Shown: one piece after another, positions 61,044-64,000 of the stretch | How the letters are laid out: each line of letters opens with the position of its first letter | Position numbering within the stretch: position 1 is the stretch's first letter | NCBI GenBank assembly: GCA_028871055.1 | Contig: JAGWON010000001.1 | Span: 186,001 to 250,000 of the forward strand | Direction: 5' to 3' | Length of the DNA: 64,000 nucleotides | Source: Alphaproteobacteria bacterium | GTDB lineage: Bacteria; Pseudomonadota; Alphaproteobacteria; ATCC43930; CGMCC-115725 | Notes under the pieces: model-generated | What the model saw: only the letters and a program-made list of their open reading frames with translations | Told to the model about the DNA's origin: nothing | The model's database searches: none | Translations under genes and position numbers: made by a program

Positions 61044-63014
61044 ATGGCGCGGCTCGGTAAAGACGATTTGCGCGGCGACCGGCGGCCGCGCGCCGCCAAG
61101 CAGCCGAGGCGGCGACGGCCGCAGCAACGGCTCGCGTTCGCGGTCCTGTGGGGCTTCCTCGCCGCCGCCGGCGCCCTCGCCTATTTCGCCCTCACCCTGC
61201 CGAGCACCGATCAGCTCACGGCGTCGCTGCGCCGGCCTTCGGTCACCATCCTGGCCGACGACGGCTCGCTCATCGCGACCTTCGGCGATCTGTTCGGCGA
61301 GCCGCTGCGGCTGCGCGAGATGCCGCGCTACCTGCCGCAGGCGGTGATCGCGACCGAGGATCGCCGCTTCTACCACCACTTCGGCATCGATTTGCTGGGC
61401 ATGGCGCGCGCGGCCCTCGCCGATCTGCGCGCCGCCCACATCGTCCAGGGCGGCAGCACCATCACCCAGCAGCTCGCCAAGAACCTGTTCCTCACGCCCG
61501 ACCGCACGATCGGCCGCAAGATCCGCGAGACCATGCTTGCGCTCTGGCTCGAGCACAAATTCACCAAGGACCAGATCCTCGAGCTCTATCTCAACCGCGC
61601 CTATCTCGGCGCCGGCACTTACGGCGTCGACGCGGCGGCGCACCGCTATTTCAACAAGTCGGCGCGCAACCTCACGCTCTTCGAGGCGGCGGTGATCGCC
61701 GGCCTTTTGAAGGCGCCGTCGCGGTTCAGCCCGGTGAACGATCGCGCCCGCGCCGCCGACCGCGCCGACCAGGTGCTGCAGAACATGGTCGAGGCGGGCT
61801 ACATCTCCGAGGCGCAGGCGCGCGCCGCCGAGCGGCAGAAGAGTCAGCTCGCCGAGGCCGACCGCGCGCCCCCCGGCAGCCGCTATTTCGCCGACTGGGT
61901 GGCGGGGCAGATCGGCAGCTTCGCCGACATCAACGGTCACGACGTCGTCGTCACCACCACGCTCGATCCCAAGATGCAGGCTTACGCCGAGCATGCGGTC
62001 GCGAGGACGCTCGCGGCCGACGGCACGGCCGATCACGTCACGCAGGGCGCACTCGTCGCCATGTCGCCCGACGGCGCCATCCGCGCCATGGTCGGCGGCA
62101 GCGATTACAATGACAGCCAGTTCAACCGCGCCACCCAGGCGCTGCGCCAACCGGGGTCGAGCTTCAAGCCCTTCGTCTATCTGACGGCGCTCGAGCACGG
62201 CATCAAGCCGAGCGACCACTTCAACGACGCGCCGATCCGCATCGGCGACTGGGAGCCGCACAACTACGAGAACAAGTATCGCGGCGACGTCACTGTGGCC
62301 GACGCCGTGGCTTATTCGATCAACACCGTCGCCGCGCAGGTCATCGAGCGCGTCGGGGCGAACAACGTCATCGCCACCGCGCGGCGCCTCGGCATCACCA
62401 CGCCGTTGCCGCACGACGACAGCCTGGCACTCGGCACCGGCAGCGTCTCGCTCATGGAGCTCACCGCGGCCTATGCCGCCTTCGCCAGCGGCGGCGTCGC
62501 CGCCTGGCCGCACGCCGTGCTCGAAATCCACGACGCGCACGGCGGCGCCGTGCTCTATCGCCGCGCCGGATCGGGCGCGCCGCGTGTCATCGACGCCGGC
62601 ATCGCGGGCGAAATGAACCAGCTGCTCGAGGGCGTGATCGAGCGCGGCACCGGCCGCGCCGCCGCGCTCGACCGGCCGGATGCCGGCAAGACCGGCACGA
62701 CGCAGGATTTCCGCGATGCGCTGTTCGTCGGCTACACCGCCAACCTGGTGTGCGGCGTCTGGTTCGGCAACGACGACAATTCGCCGATGAAGCGGGTGGT
62801 GGGCGGCACGCTGCCGGCGCGCACCTGGCATAGCTTCATGGTCGCGGCGACGCGCGACCTGCCGGTGCGTGAACTACCCGGGCCGAGCGCTTTTGTCGCT
62901 CTCGGCAATCTCTTCGGTCGCGGCGCGCCGCCGGCTCCGGCCCAGCAGCCCCGACCGAGCAGCAGTCCGGGTCTCCTCCAAAGCCTGATCCACGCGATTT
63001 TCGGCTCGCGCTAG
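61044..63014 (+). CDS. Penicillin-binding protein 1A family (transglycosylase/transpeptidase)
   Basis: The 656-residue class A PBP has a basic cytoplasmic tail and one membrane anchor (LWGFLAAAGALAYFALTL). Its GT51 transglycosylase domain has catalytic Glu105 in ATEDRRFYHHFGID and GGSTITQQLAKNLFL. The transpeptidase domain has SSFK (Ser372, Lys375), YSINT (Ser425) and KTGT (Lys549). It polymerises and cross-links peptidoglycan in the periplasm. It is shorter than E. coli PBP1a and lacks a large insert, similar to the PbpC/MrcA-like forms of alphaproteobacteria. Confidence 0.95.
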   Translation: MARLGKDDLRGDRRPRAAKQPRRRRPQQRLAFAVLWGFLAAAGALAYFALTLPSTDQLTASLRRPSVTILADDGSLIATFGDLFGEPLRLREMPRYLPQAVIATEDRRFYHHFGIDLLGMARAALADLRAAHIVQGGSTITQQLAKNLFLTPDRTIGRKIRETMLALWLEHKFTKDQILELYLNRAYLGAGTYGVDAAAHRYFNKSARNLTLFEAAVIAGLLKAPSRFSPVNDRARAADRADQVLQNMVEAGYISEAQARAAERQKSQLAEADRAPPGSRYFADWVAGQIGSFADINGHDVVVTTTLDPKMQAYAEHAVARTLAADGTADHVTQGALVAMSPDGAIRAMVGGSDYNDSQFNRATQALRQPGSSFKPFVYLTALEHGIKPSDHFNDAPIRIGDWEPHNYENKYRGDVTVADAVAYSINTVAAQVIERVGANNVIATARRLGITTPLPHDDSLALGTGSVSLMELTAAYAAFASGGVAAWPHAVLEIHDAHGGAVLYRRAGSGAPRVIDAGIAGEMNQLLEGVIERGTGRAAALDRPDAGKTGTTQDFRDALFVGYTANLVCGVWFGNDDNSPMKRVVGGTLPARTWHSFMVAATRDLPVRELPGPSAFVALGNLFGRGAPPAPAQQPRPSSSPGLLQSLIHAIFGSR

Positions 63015-63021
63015 GCGCCGC

Positions 63022-63447
63022 TCAGGCGGTGGCTTCGGCCGCCGGGACGAAGGGCCGCGGCCGGCCCTCGGCATCGAGCGCGACGAAGGTGAACTCTGCG
63101 GACGTGACTTTGCAGCGCGTGCCGCGGCTGCCGCGCAGCACCCAGACTTCGATGTGGAACGTGGCCGAGGTGCGGCCGACGCGCGCCAGATCGGTATAAC
63201 AGCAGACGACGTCGCCGACCTTGACCGGGCAATGGAAGGCCATGTTCGTGACGGCGACGGTGGTGACGCGTCCCTGGGCGTGCCGCGTCGCCGTCATCAT
63301 GCCGGCGGAATCCATCTGCGACATGATCCAGCCGCCGAAGATCTCGCCCGACGGATTGGTGTCGGCCGGCATGGCAACGGTGCGCGCGGCCAACTCGCCG
63401 CGGGGACCGCTCAATGCATCGGCTTCCTCGACCGTGTCAGGCCACAT
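63022..63447 (-). CDS. Acyl-CoA thioesterase, YciA type
   Basis: This 141-residue hotdog-fold protein resembles YciA, which hydrolyses short and medium acyl-CoAs. The family block MPADTNPSGEIFGGWIMSQMD with the catalytic Asp, and the second strand VAVTNMAFHCPVKVGDVV, are present. It is probably a cytoplasmic hexamer by family. It converges with the PBP gene, with 7 bases between stops. Confidence 0.92.
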   Translation of the reverse strand: MWPDTVEEADALSGPRGELAARTVAMPADTNPSGEIFGGWIMSQMDSAGMMTATRHAQGRVTTVAVTNMAFHCPVKVGDVVCCYTDLARVGRTSATFHIEVWVLRGSRGTRCKVTSAEFTFVALDAEGRPRPFVPAAEATA

Positions 63448-63589
63448 GGCAAAAACTCCCGTGCAATGCCCGCGGCGTTTCCAACCCGACAGCTATATTG
63501 CATCGCACAATACAATTTTCAAGGTATTGATAACACGCAAATTTTACTAGGTGCGATGCACAATTATCGAGCAGGACAGGCGCCGAAGG

Positions 63590-64000
63590 TCAGCTTTCGG
63601 CGGCCTCGATCAGGCGCCGATAGAACTCGGCGAGCACCACGGCATCGAGCGCCTCGATCAGGAAATCGGCGACCGTGCCGACCAGGCCGCGCAGGATGAA
63701 CAAGCCCATCGGCGCTCGTGTCGCGCCGCCGCCGACACCGGCGAAGGCCGCGCCCATGACGATCTGCACGCCGATGAGAAGCGGCGCGGTGGCGAAGAAC
63801 CAGCACAGCACGATCCGCCAGGCGTTGCCGCGGGTCGCGCGCCAGGCGCCGCGCAAGCCGATCGGCTCGCCGGCGGCTGCTGCCGGAAACAGCAGCGACA
63901 GCCGCGCCATCGTGAACAACAGCGCGACGGCGACCGCGAGATCGACCAGGAACGAAACGATCTCGATCGCCAAGCCCCGATCCTGGGCGGCTGTCGCCAG
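63590..64000 (-). CDS. Integral membrane protein, C-terminal part
   Basis: The frame is open to the right edge, so the N-terminus lies outside the window. The visible 136 residues carry hydrophobic segments (VSFLVDLAVAVALLFTMARLSLLFP, IVLCWFFATAPLLIGVQIVMG, MGLFILRGLVGTVADFLIEALDAVVLAEFYRRL). The pattern resembles the multi-pass domain of DUF-type glycerophosphodiester phosphodiesterase membrane proteins, but no motif proves a function. Confidence 0.6.
   Translation of the reverse strand: MATAAQDRGLAIEIVSFLVDLAVAVALLFTMARLSLLFPAAAAGEPIGLRGAWRATRGNAWRIVLCWFFATAPLLIGVQIVMGAAFAGVGGGATRAPMGLFILRGLVGTVADFLIEALDAVVLAEFYRRLIEAAES

Overview
The window is a high-GC bacterial chromosome segment (GC judged by eye, not computed). 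It most likely comes from an alphaproteobacterium of the Rhodospirillales type. Evidence for this is the conserved order mnmE-mnmG-rsmG-parA-parB followed by holA, lptE, leuS and a DUF3576 lipoprotein, three parS centromere sites, TTAACCAT boxes of the CtrA type, UbiH, CnoX, and the family composition overall. The parAB/parS cluster suggests that the segment is not far from the replication origin, but no oriC could be identified.

Layout. 1-6.6 kb: a partial quinone oxidoreductase, dienelactone hydrolase, SGNH hydrolase, a ParE/RHH toxin-antitoxin pair, Ogt, a YyaL-type thioredoxin-domain protein, and a TetR/haloalkane dehalogenase operon with a clear promoter-operator. 6.6-19.6 kb: tRNA modification and chromosome segregation genes (mnmE, mnmG, rsmG, parA, parB), a cupin, then holA, lptE, leuS and DUF3576 on the minus strand, followed by YggS and an L,D-transpeptidase. 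19.7-26.3 kb: one 2083-residue Asn/Gly/Thr repeat protein with a signal peptide and a PEP-CTERM tail, preceded by TTAACCAT boxes and a long hairpin-rich leader. 26.3-30.4 kb: an M23 peptidase, a LOG-family protein, an ABC-F ATPase and tRNA-Gly.

30.76-33.67 kb: a lower-GC mobile element with perfect 22-bp terminal inverted repeats. It carries an IS1-type transposase, a divergent AAA+ ATPase and three small proteins. It also holds an inner inverted copy of its own left end, as if an IS about 1.2 kb long had gained an ATPase module. This is the best candidate for an undescribed system in the window.

33.7-64 kb: CnoX, a Lon-N-domain protein, Trm112-like and DUF971 proteins, cytochrome b561 and UbiH. 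Next is a nitrogen cluster of two ammonium transporters flanking a PP2C-kinase fusion. FtsK, LolA, a class I amidotransferase, an alpha/beta hydrolase, an SDR, a PaaA-like diiron protein followed by a frameshifted gene, exonuclease III and a CoA-ligase alpha-type protein follow. After a 188-bp MITE-like element come a small methyltransferase, an OmpR-type regulator, an alpha/beta-hydrolase-fold protein without its nucleophile, a B12/radical SAM protein, two tandem GT2 glycosyltransferases, an SLC13-like permease, PBP1a, an acyl-CoA thioesterase and a partial membrane protein.
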